From: Apophysomyces variabilis
Taxonomy: Eukaryota > Mucoromycota > Mucoromycetes > Mucorales > Mucoraceae
Length of the DNA: 64,000 nt
Assembly (NCBI GenBank): GCA_002749535.1
Contig: MZZL01000408.1
Span: 1,663,874-1,727,873 of the forward strand
Direction of reading: 5' to 3'
Both the position numbers and the translations under genes were made by a program. How positions within the stretch are numbered: the stretch's first letter is position 1; the number at the start of each line of letters is the position of its first letter. Shown here in pieces: positions 23,640 to 33,409 of the stretch. Under the pieces are notes generated by a model. It made no database searches, was not told the origin of the DNA, and was given only the letters and a program-made list of their open reading frames with translations.

Positions 23640-23815
23640 AATGTATCTATTACGCTGCTCGAATGAAGTTTTGCCTTCAGTGAGGAACAGAGCTGTTTTA
23701 ACTAAACATTACCTTCTGCCATCATTCGCTTAATAACGATGCATACCTGTTTTCATCTTAGTGCAGGTTGACGCTTTCCATGGATGCAATTTCCGTTTAA
23801 AGGAGGGCAAAACAC
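23640..23815 (+). repeat. Dispersed repeat, copy C (partial)
   Basis: A shorter, more diverged relative of 6860-7000 and 50420-50545. Shared blocks are TTACGCTGCTCGAATGAAGT (about 23650), a CCTTCAGTGAGGAAC block where A and B have CCACGGAAGGACC, AACGATGCATACCTGTTTTC (about 23735), TTAGTGCAGGTTGACGCTTT (about 23758), and CCATGGATGCAATTTCCGTT. The GTAAGT donor found in the other copies is not kept. Confidence 0.5.
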
Positions 23816-25561
23816 CATTCAATTCATAGCGTGGATAACCACTCCTTCATAACATGGATTTTTTCTGATATTTCAGCCTTCGAATGATCTATTACTGTAC
23901 TGTTACTATGATTGAGATATCCCTTATGGATATGAGGAAGCGAATAGATAGTCTTCCGGAACCAAGCATCTTTCCTGCTTGTTCTGTGACGAAAACCTAA
24001 ACGAAGATAGAGAGCGACAAAATCTCTTCATGTCAATTTCATCTGGGTATAAACGTCGTCAACAACAAAATAAAAAAGTTTCCAACAAATTTGCTATATA
24101 CTACTATGGTAGTCATGACTTAAACATGAGGCAGTGCATCAGAATCACGTTGGCTTCTCATTTTCAAGTGGCAAAAAGAAGACGGCCGAAACTTATCACA
24201 AGGTATAGTATGGGATGCGGCCCACATTAATTTGTGGCGCTTTTTTTTAGGGAAAGGTGCAAAGCGGGAAAAGTTGTACTTTCGCACGTGTTCCATCATG
24301 ATGTCGGTTTTGCTCAGCCGCGGTCCAGCGAACGTTATACAGAAAGGTGGTGATCGGGCAGGTGACGAAGGGAATCCGTCAAAGCAATGGAAGGTATCCT
24401 AACATGGGAAAAAGAGGTTAGGTGTTGAGGTTTAGGTAGTGGTTATCCCAAATATATGGTTTGATATTTATTTGTAAACACTAGGGGTCACTCCCTTCGA
24501 CGCCCTCTTTGTGCATGCGTGTGTGGGGTGTCTGTGGCTTACGGCTTTTTGGGTGGCCCAAGATATTTGAAACGCCGATGGCAACATGGGAACCGCTATA
24601 CTTACTTTCAGTGACGGATAATTCCTTCAGAAATAGTTTAAACGGGTGCACAAACAAACATAGAGTATAAGATTGCAATCCAAAGACAATGATGCATGAA
24701 AAACTAGTTTGGCTAAAAGAGAAAAATAGACAACCACAGGTTGATGCCCAATGTAGTCATACACCTGCACCATGTATGTTTTGCAGAAAGAGATTTACAC
24801 GCGGCAGAGATTGTGAGGACAGGGAGAAAAAGAGAAAGGAGGTACTTTGTATATGGAGAGTTTAGTTTTGCAGGATTTGTGGTCAGGTAAGTAGCACAAA
24901 TAGTTGGTCAAAGTGTTCATTTGATTGTTACATTTTGATTGTTTTTAAATTCACGATATAACTCAACTATACCTATGGTTCTCGTATAAGAAGCCTCGAT
25001 AAAAGGGAGTATATTAGTGAGGTGGTGACAGGTTAAAACGGAACGGGATCAAATCTTAACCAAATTCCCATTTTATGCCGAACAACGTCCGTTCAATGCT
25101 TCAGACAATAAGATGACATAACTTCAAGACATCACTTGTCAAAAGGATAATGTTCAAATTTATATATATATACAAACTTTATTTTTCACATCATAGCCTT
25201 GAGCTTACAAGTTAAAGCTCGTTTCTATTTTATGTATTGTATTTGATGACCTTGCCATTTTGGCAACAAAAGGGGTTGGAAAAGAACATGCAAGTTTCCA
25301 TTTGGCAACGTGTACCACCACGTGGAACCAATGTCGTGCATCTGTTTTTTTCTAAATCGGATAGGCCATGGAAACCGCACTAAACTAAATATATAATCCG
25401 AATCCTAGCAAAACAAAAAAAAAGCGCCCTTCGCAACCTCTATAAAATCTGTGTCATAATTCTGTACCTCCCCTTTTCTTTTTTACTTTATCTCCTATCC
25501 TTTTGTTATATCCTTTCTTCCCTGTCAAATACATTCCTCATCATCCTCATCAACCATCATC
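23816..25561. other. Gene-poor AT-rich region
   Basis: No protein family was recognised on either strand. There is a TATA box (TATAAAAT, 25441-25448) and a CT-rich leader (about 25468-25520) near the right end; these belong to the small gene that follows. Confidence 0.35.
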
Positions 25562-25801
25562 ATGTCCGACTTTGAATCCTTTGCCTGCCCTTACGAATAC
25601 TCTATCCAAGATGGCGACAACGTTCTGGAATCGGCAGTCCACTATCTTTCCGCTGCTTGTATTGCTGAATGGCTCCAACGAAGTCCAAGTGCTAAGGCCA
25701 TCCTGACCCTTGATGGCGATACTATTAACTTGCCTGTTTACGCCCTTCGACGACGAAATGCCGTGGTGGCCGAACTGCCCGATGCTCCTATCCTGGCATA
25801 A
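25562..25801 (+). CDS. Small acidic protein, unknown function (79 aa)
   Basis: A 79-codon intronless frame that I do not recognise. It looks like a real gene rather than chance: a TATAAAAT box lies 121 bp upstream and a pyrimidine-rich leader follows it. The ATG is preceded by ATCATC, with no upstream ATG in the leader, and the 3' flank is AT-rich. The protein is acidic at the start (MSDFESFACPYEYSIQDGD), with a central helix (VHYLSAACIAEWLQ), then a beta-like segment (KAILTLDGDTINLPVYALRR). It has no signal peptide, membrane segment or known motif. It could be a fungus-specific small protein. Function is unknown. Confidence 0.6.
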   Translation: MSDFESFACPYEYSIQDGDNVLESAVHYLSAACIAEWLQRSPSAKAILTLDGDTINLPVYALRRRNAVVAELPDAPILA

Positions 25802-26490
25802 TCTCTCCGTACTCATATAGCGCACAGAACGGATGGTTTTTGCATACAAGCACACAAAACAATACCCTTTTCACAGAACGCCCCCTTGGTTTTTCCATAT
25901 GTACATTTCCCAAATATCCTTTCTCTCCCTAAACTTTGTCTTCTCTCGAAAAATGTAAAACCTCTTCAATAGAACCGAGAGACAATCATAAATTTCGCTT
26001 TTCTATTAGACATACAGCATCATTCTTTTTGGCAATAAAAATATTTCCGCATCATTTTTTCATCTTATTCCCTTCCAATTCACGCGCCGAACTGATTGGC
26101 TTTCTTTTTTTTCCTATCGCTGACGTGATGTTGCACGTACTTTTGCAAACGGAACGAGAAGAAAAAGAATCAAACTCACTTGATTTTTTTCTCTTTTCTT
26201 TTTTGGTTTTTTTTTCATCGTCTGATCCGAAGATCAAAAAAAAGTAATATGTTAAAAAAAATTTCAGTCTGATCTGATTATTTACGGTGTCCAAAAGAAG
26301 ACGTGAATAGCGAGCTTATTGCTTTCTTGGTCTCGATTTTATGCTGGAGTTTTTTTAACCTCAGCATCCAAGTCGTACCAAAAATCAAGGTTGAAATATC
26401 CATAAAGATTTTCTTGCTCAGTGTCCATCTTTACGACGAGACAAATCTTCCCAGTCCCATGTGGTACAGGAAGATCAATAACACTATTTC
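25802..26490. other. Intergenic, T-rich
   Basis: Contains the 3' flank of the small gene and long T and A runs (about 26180-26265). No gene was recognised. Confidence 0.3.
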
Positions 26491-26603
26491 ACAAAGTTGA
26501 TTGGACGCGTATGCCTTTATGCAATCTTCACGAGGAACAAAGCGGATATCCTCGCGAAAGAAGCCGAAGGTGCCACCGAAATTTTTAGCTACTAATGCTC
26601 TCT
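26491..26603 (+). mobile_element. LINE RNase H domain scrap
   Basis: Two adjoining frames, offset by one base, read VDWTRMPLCNLH and then NKADILAKEAEGATE (the second at about 26536-26580). The order W-x(n)-H-x-G-N-x-A-D-x-L-A-K-x-x-A is the C-terminal signature of the RNase H domain of non-LTR retrotransposons. The frameshift and the lack of further RNase H or RT sequence nearby make it a relic. It is 9.7 kb from the RT relic and need not come from the same copy. Confidence 0.5.
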
Positions 26604-27535
26604 TTGTTCCGAATGACAGTGACACTGAAATCGGCGGGGTTAAGACCAGACAAACCCATTCTTCCTTAGAGAAGATCCAAGTTGTCGATCGCTGCTATAC
26701 TAGTCTGTGAGCATTAGCAACCTGCACATGTATCTCATCAAATAGTCCTCGTGTTACTCTACATTTGAAGTTGGTGCTAAACACTTTTGTTACCTGTACA
26801 AAAACTTTTTTACTGCTTATCAAGCAACTCCAAATGGCGTTAAGATTTCCATGGTTCATCTGCCACGGGTCTCCTTGTTATTCTCTTTTCTAAACTGCAT
26901 GCGTATCGGTTACGGAAAGTTTCTGCTTAGAATGCTTTTCAACAGACAGTAGTTGGCTTGGACCCAAAAAAGGCTGTTTCACCAGATGAACAACTCGTGT
27001 TTCTTTGTGTGACCAATGCGAAAGGTTGCTATTCGCTCCAGCTGAACAGATTGAACGGGAACCCGCTTAGCACCGTCCATAGTATATAGTTTGCGCATTG
27101 AATTCACGACCAACATAACCAATGTACTATAGCATAAAAGGCACAATAGCAAATTCGCATTCGGTCCAATTTATTAGATATTGCATATTGCTGTACATCA
27201 AGCCGACACATACTGAAGTCTTGAAGAATTATTTATGATGGTTTCTGATGCTTAAAATTAATCAAGTGGCCGTTAGAATTAGTGCAATACAATATCTGCC
27301 ATACTTTTTTGTACTTGCGCAATTGGTTGGATCAGAAATGTCTTGTTGATGCAGAAAAACATTTCGAGCATCGCAAATAATTGTTGATCAGTGTACTTTC
27401 TTGAATTATGATAAAAGGCTTATTGATGCAACCACCTACAAAAGATAGACATCAGTAAAAATGAACCTAACTGGGAACATTGTCTAATACACTTACCGTG
27501 ACAATTTAAACCTCCCCGACGGGATAACCCGCGTT
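26604..27535. other. AT-rich DNA, no gene recognised
   Basis: Short frames only. Probably old transposon residue next to the RNase H scrap; no motif could be read. Confidence 0.3.
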
Positions 27536-27650
27536 CGATTCCGTGATATGGGCGGACCTTGGGGACGGCAAAACCGTTCTAGTCGTCCCCCTCCCAAGCC
27601 ATGTCGCCGCGGCAATTGTGAACATGTTCTCGCATGCACCTATATCACGA
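27536..27650. repeat. GC-rich foldback with short terminal inverted repeats
   Basis: About 115 bp, much richer in GC than its surroundings. CGTGATATGGG (27540-27550) at the left end is matched in inverse by CCTATATCACG (about 27639-27649) at the right end. Inside, CTTGGGGACGG and its partner CCGTTCTAGTCGTCCCCCTCCCAAG can pair into a stem with an ACGG-CAAAA-CCGT loop. It resembles a tiny MITE or a structured RNA. The T-loop-like GTTCGATTCC just before it is not part of a tRNA. Confidence 0.4.
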
Positions 27651-28617
27651 TTCATTGGCATTCTACAGGTTTTTCATTCTTAAATGCCTGATGCCGAATG
27701 GCATTTGCAACAACTGCGTTGCATCAGTTCTTCGTTTTGTATTTGTGGGAGATCTGTTTATTATTTACATTAAAACAGATATTGATCAAACAGCATTACA
27801 GCGGTTACCTTCCATTGTCAAGTACTGCATTCTCCCGGTAATTTCAACTCTGAAGGGATCATGTAAAGGGTGAAATAACTGAGAATTGGAATTGTACAAA
27901 GTTACACATGGTAACTTACACTATGTTCCCTTCATGAAGTACTCAGAAAAAGTCCAAAATTACTGAGGTCGGACGCAAAGTGTTGGCCAATTAATCGCAG
28001 TAGTACTGCACAATAAAGAGCAATCCATTCCTTCCTTGTATTTTTGGATATCGCATGTTTCAGCGGCTGGAAAATTGCTTCCGATAGGTTCGCTACACTG
28101 ATATCTTCCCTCTTCAATAGCCGCTGTTCTCATTGAGACGAACCAACCATAGTGATACTGTCGCAACAAGTAGGGACGAACTTCATGTTGAGTTTCTCCG
28201 GTGGTAAGGACGCAGAGTGTGGATATCATACTCCACGGTCCATCCCGCACAGAAGATAGTGAATATTAATGTGCTCGGTATCAAAAGCCTCGAAGTTCAA
28301 GATTTAGCTGCCTTTGGCTTTGTCCCCGAGCGAAGTGGGAAAAACATTGAAGCCACCGCGTACATTTTGTTTGTGGATATGCCGTAGAAACAGTGTCACT
28401 GTATGCAGTGAAGTTGCTTCTGAGGAAAATCATACTAGTACGGCCGCTCCAGGAATTAATTTAGAAGATCGTAAATGATGTCTGGCAATGTGATCATTGA
28501 CGTTTTGCCACTGGTATCTTCATGATCAATCGTGCTATGAGTATAAAAGCTTTCTAAGCAAAGACAAACACGAATTTCTCTCTGTCCTTGTTCGATGATA
28601 TAACCATTTACAAACAG
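27651..28617. other. Intergenic, no gene recognised
   Basis: No family motif on either strand. Open frames of 60-96 codons near 27930-28250 (minus) show nothing known. Confidence 0.3.
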
Positions 28618-28833
28618 TTACTTGTATATCATTAAGTTCCGCATGGATTCTGATAAATACGTGATACAATCTTGGAAAGCAGCTGCATATTCTGGACGAG
28701 CAAGATGTGCAAGTAGTCTTTTTTGCAAACAGGTTTTGATTCTTGTAGCATAGCAAGCCTGTATCACCTGCTTGATGGTAGTCTTACGGCGTCGTCGACG
28801 AGCGGCACTCGGATTCACCTTCAATGTGTCCAT
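28618..28833 (-). CDS. Possible small basic protein (71 aa), uncertain
   Basis: A 71-codon frame starting at the ATG at 28833. It is basic at the start (SAARRRRRKTTIKQ), then a helix with cysteines (VIQACYATRIKTCLQKRL). The composition is less random than other short frames nearby and a purine-rich leader precedes it, but no family was recognised. It may be the first exon of a longer gene, a relic, or chance. Confidence 0.25.
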   Translation of the reverse strand: MDTLKVNPSAARRRRRKTTIKQVIQACYATRIKTCLQKRLLAHLARPEYAAAFQDCITYLSESMRNLMIYK

Positions 28834-30771
28834 CGGGGTACGCCCTTTTTTACTCACTGGCTTTCTTTTCTTTCGTTTCGTCCTCGGTTACTTTGCATTT
28901 TATTCCAACTACAGTATAGTATCAGAATCAGCATGGAACCTGATTAATAGCTGAGGGTAGCGGTCAAGGAAATTGGAAATGAACGTAAGAAAGGGAGACT
29001 ACATTTGCGCTTTCGAAGACTCGTTTCTTTTCGCACTGGGTCCAAGCTAGGTTTCCTCTTGACAACATTTTGATTTGCACACGGTACACATGTGCCTGTG
29101 ATATGAAACCTTCAGCTTAGACAAGCCTTGCCCCTTGTATAATGATTCAATACAGATAAGAAAACATAAATTCTAAAGCTAAGGAAAGAGAGCGGGAAGA
29201 TGTGGTACGCGTTGCCTTATGTCGTCAACAGAGATGCTAGACTATCAAATAGAGAACAGGATAATTTATTCACTTGATTTAGTAGTGTGTACCATAGTAC
29301 GAGATCAGAATGGATTTAGCTAGACCTGATTCAGGTATGACGTGCCGTGGTGGCTCTTCTGCTGGAGAAATGTTATTGCTGCTATCCATCATATACTCAT
29401 CATTAACCTTGTCTGATATGCACTCTGGATCCCACTATGTGAATGGAACAGGATCATATTTCTTAAGCTATAAAAAGCAGCGCAATCATAAAAGCCAGAA
29501 AAGTCCACGTTCCCCATTACTCGAAACGCGAGGGCAGAAAGGCCGAGTCAAGCGTCGATCGAGCAGCGGGCGGGCCAGGCGGGGTGTGGAGATCGGTTGA
29601 GGAAGCATTGGCGTGCTACGTAGCCAGCAAGGGTACAAAGCGAGAATACTATTGATCTGTTTGGTCTCAGATACAGTAATCGAAGCAGTCTTATCAATCA
29701 TGGTTTGCATAGATGTCCCCCTTCTTTTGTATCACATTAACTCTCTTTAACCGGTGTGTTTTCTTAAGAAAAGAAGACCATCAAGTTTGGCTTTCATCAA
29801 TGTAGTCATGACAGGCATCATCCCTGTAGGGATTCATTCTCTGCTTTGCGCAAGGCAAGTGTGCACCCTTGACTCATGATTAACATAGCTATGCAAATGG
29901 AAATAGATGATCTATATATCGAGGAAAATAGCGATGTGCTTCACTGTATGAGCATAGTGGAAAGAACAAGGACACGCAATTCAGGAAATTTGCATTCACC
30001 CAGTTTCGTCTTCCAAATTGACATCACTGTAATCACAGACGACAACAAACCCACTCTGGGTTTCGGTTTTCAGAGGATACTACTGACACCGTCAGTACAG
30101 ACTTGGTCGATTATTCGTTTAAAGCAAGATCTACGATGAGCGCTTAATCCAGTATTGTCAGCACGGGATCTTATTACAGACCCTGCCGAGTTGAAGTTAA
30201 TTTCGCCATTTTTCCCTTAGTGCTACTGAATGTTAAGACTTTAGCGCACAGTAACTGTTTTAAATTTTCACAGCTTGCTAAGCTATAGATCTGTCCTATT
30301 CGTGTTGCTCCCCATATTGAAATTGCGGGCATAATTAGGCTCCCCAAAGACAAAGCATTGCTCCAAGTTGTTGAATAGAGCGGGGCAGTCATGGATAACA
30401 TCTCACGTAATGTGGAGGCTGATATGGTGAAGCAATCAAAAGCTCCATGATCATTTTCTTTGTGAAGTGATACACAGGATATTAAAAGTACAACAGCCAA
30501 GGGTAGCAAGATATTCGTTATCTATGCGTATCTCTGGTTGATCCAACTTTATGACCCGCAATGGGTAAATGAAATAAATGGCTGACAGCGACCATTAAAA
30601 ACAAACAGAAAGTATCAATAAGGAAGGGCAAGCCTAAGAACAGCTATGGCTAAGATAGAACTCCAGCTGTTGACTGGACATGGAGAACCATACATCTACT
30701 TCTACCCCATAATCTCTGTATCTGCATAGATTAATTGTGCGATGTACTCGGTTAATGAATTCATTGTAAAT
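28834..30771. other. Gene-poor region, nothing recognised
   Basis: Several frames of 75-111 codons occur on both strands (for example minus 30509-30174, which opens with a hydrophobic stretch), but none has a known domain or a supporting promoter. No repeat or RNA gene was found. Confidence 0.3.
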
Positions 30772-31665
30772 TCAATCAACCACAACGGTTTCCCCCTCAT
30801 TTTCTTCTCGACGATATGAACTTCTGTCATGTTCCTTATCCTAATAAATCACAAAGGCTTAACGTAAGGAAAGAAACATACAAGCTATTCTACTTGCCCT
30901 TTTTCGTTTTTTCTTCTTTTTGTGCTCATGACCATCCTCACTGTGCTCGTGACCATGTTTCCGCTTCTTTTTCTGGATAGGATAAGTCCACGTCAGTTGG
31001 ATCCTGAAGGACTGACCCTCGCCCTTACCTTTTTCTTATGTTTCCTTTCTCCACCGGTATCTCCTTCTCCTATGACATCAAGAAAAGCTTATTAGGCTTA
31101 TTGCTGCCCATTGGTTTTCTATATGCTTTACCTGCTGACATACCATACATCTCCCTCTCCATACCCAAATATTGCCCTGTATTTCCGCCCGAATAAGTTG
31201 ATGAGCCTCCATCGTCTGTACCAAGAATGGAAGAATCAAACTAGAAAGCTTGAAGTTGGAGATCATGCCGATCAATTGGGAGAGAGCGTGGTACTTACGC
31301 CGGGCACAGGACCCTCTTTCAAAGAGAACGCGTCTTTCAAAGTATCTGGATCTAATGGTCGAATGGTTGGTCCATTGTCCATGACTTGCGGATCACGAAG
31401 TAGATTTAAAAGATAACCGTCCGGTTCCATCTCATTTTTTCCTGTATTGGGAATTGATGAGTAACGGAACGAAATGGAAGCGTTTTGGGGTAATCAGTCA
31501 GCATGTACCAGGTAGGTCAGCAATGTAAGGAAACAAACTCTGATCGAGACCAGCTGCTCGGTTAGGCGGAGGGTAGGGTCGAACATATTTATTGTATATG
31601 GGTATAAGATTGTAATATGTCAGTAGGTCATCACTTCCAGTTAATCGTGCACGTTGACGTCCCAT
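30772..31665 (-). CDS. MED19: Mediator complex subunit 19 (MED19/Rox3)
   Basis: MED19 is a head-module subunit of Mediator, which links activators to RNA polymerase II. No single frame shows it; six exons on the minus strand do: 31665-31509, 31441-31299, 31240-31132, 31069-31029, 30972-30898, 30840-30772, in phase throughout, 197 aa. The family core reads RLTGSDDLLTYYNLIPIYNK, then VRPYPPP, FPYIADLPGK, GPTIRPLDPDTLKDAFSLKE and GPVPGFD. The C-terminal third is a lysine-rich tail (KHKKKKKKRKHGHEH) that ends in EGETVVVD. The fifth intron (30897-30841) starts with GC (GCAAGT), not GT; if retained, the protein would end 13 codons later with a different tail. The ATG at 31665 starts the conserved MGRQRARLTG; an upstream ATG in another frame is not used. 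Confidence 0.85.
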
Positions 31666-33409
31666 GAAGTGAACTGGTACTGGAAGACAAGTACAAAGGT
31701 CGCATAAGCAGTAGGCGCTGGTTCAAAATCCATGATTGGATTCGATGTGACGTGGTATTTTTTGTATAATCGACTCGCCTTCTAATAATCTCAAGTTTGC
31801 CGACACAGAACACAAAAGTAGATTGTAGTGATATCGTATAGGCGCATTTATTCTTTATAACCAAAGTTGTCGAGACAAAGAAGAATTTAAAGCTGTTCTA
31901 GTAGTTGTACATATCTTTTTACCATGTTGTGTACCGGCTGGCCTATAAATAGCCAATGACCCGCAAAGGGATAGTTTATTTTCTACGTTCAGATATTTAA
32001 TCAAAGACGGATCCTGATATCCTGAGTTTGATAATGTTTTTGATACGTCCAGAACGCCTATTGACGTAAACATATTCGGTTAAGCAGGTTGGCGTCCTAT
32101 GGCGGCGTTGAAAATCAGGTTTTAGTTACCAGGGACATAAAGGCGAAGCAATACTGCGCTAAATGATAGGTAGCATCTGCACTATCTACGTAGAACAAAT
32201 TAGAGACGCTATAGGCCAATGATATCTTTACTTTGAAAGTAACGAGTTTGACGGTTTTAGTATCTCAATTCTTATTCTATGCGGTCAGCATAGAATAAGA
32301 AGGTTTCTTTTCATTTCTGTTGCTAAGACCTGCTGTCCGTGTCAAACCACGACAAGTCCATGCTAATGATTTTGTAACACAGTTACTGAACATAACTGAG
32401 TCTCTGTGCATGTAGAATAACATCACTGTCACTTGAATAAATGAGAGGGAGTGCATTTCTGTCATCATACGTATAGAATCGATACAATAGTATCCTGCTG
32501 TAGCCTAAATCCTTGGCGTGACAAGAGAAAATAGGATCATCAATTCCGTAGTCCATGTAATGCAAGTCATCAACAATGAGTCCATGTCATTCTTTAAGTC
32601 CGTAAGAGTGCTGTTGTTTAGTTTGTTGATAGGAAGAAAGGGGTTTCGGAGGTTATTCCTGCTTGGTATCGGAAAGAACGGACTGTCAGAGGTATGTACA
32701 TCAAGTTTATTCTTTGAATGCATTGTGTACCCAAATAGTAGATTATCTTTCCTGCTCTTAAAAAGTAAGAAAGAGAGGGAGTGAGACAGCCAAAGGGCTG
32801 TTCTGGGCTTGCTGCCAACTTTTAATAGGTTGCTGTACCACCACGACCAAGCAAATTTAGATTCGCGGAGTCATATGCAATTGCAGTTTCAACACGTGGA
32901 ATTCATTCAAGAAGGCCCGATCATTACTAGCCCTTTCCAATCGCTTCTTTCTACGACGTGTAGGGGCCCTTTCTAGCCTGGCAACTGAGAAGCATCTGAC
33001 GAAACAGAACGAAACAAACCAAATCATAAACGAAGTGTTTCAGAAGCTCTTCATGCTATTTCCCGAGACCTAAGTTTATGCGATGGTCTTTACGGCACTT
33101 ATCCTATCGCATGGGATTGAAGTTGCGCGCTTGTCCTTTGATTTTCCTTTTTATTCTAGTCAGTAGGATAGTTATTAAGTATGATGACAATTGGCTGAAA
33201 GTGAAAAGCGGAAGAGTGAGTTCCGAAACCGTTAGTAAGTATACTGCACACCTTGTTGTTGTCCAATTCTGGAAAGACAGCAATCGTCCTGTAGACATAC
33301 TATAGCCTGTGACTCGTATCGGCTCCTTCTTTTTTCCCTGTCTCTCTCCAAAGTGCTTGACCCATTCTCCTTATCCGTCGCCTCTATGCTACAACGAGGT
33401 TTTTCTTGA
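31666..33409. promoter_or_regulatory. Spacer between divergent MED19 and NVJ2 genes
   Basis: This 1.7-kb region has no recognised gene. Its main feature is a perfect 14-bp inverted repeat with a 5-base loop at 32269-32301. The last 80 bases before the NVJ2 ATG are T/C-rich. Confidence 0.4.
32269..32301. repeat. Perfect 14-bp inverted repeat (hairpin)
   Basis: TTCTTATTCTATGC, loop GGTCA, GCATAGAATAAGAA: the arms are exact reverse complements. It lies in intergenic DNA about 600 bp upstream of MED19 and 1.1 kb upstream of NVJ2. It could be an operator, a terminator-like RNA hairpin, or the tip of a foldback element. There is no T-run after it on the forward strand. Confidence 0.6.

Noticed and set aside
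27520..27535. GTTCGATTCC, like a tRNA T-loop
   Set aside because: The flanking bases do not form a T-stem and no D-arm, anticodon arm or acceptor stem can be placed around it.
30174..30509. 111-codon minus-strand frame with a hydrophobic start
   Set aside because: Could mimic a secreted protein, but there is no promoter, no homology and no clear cleavage site; too weak to call.
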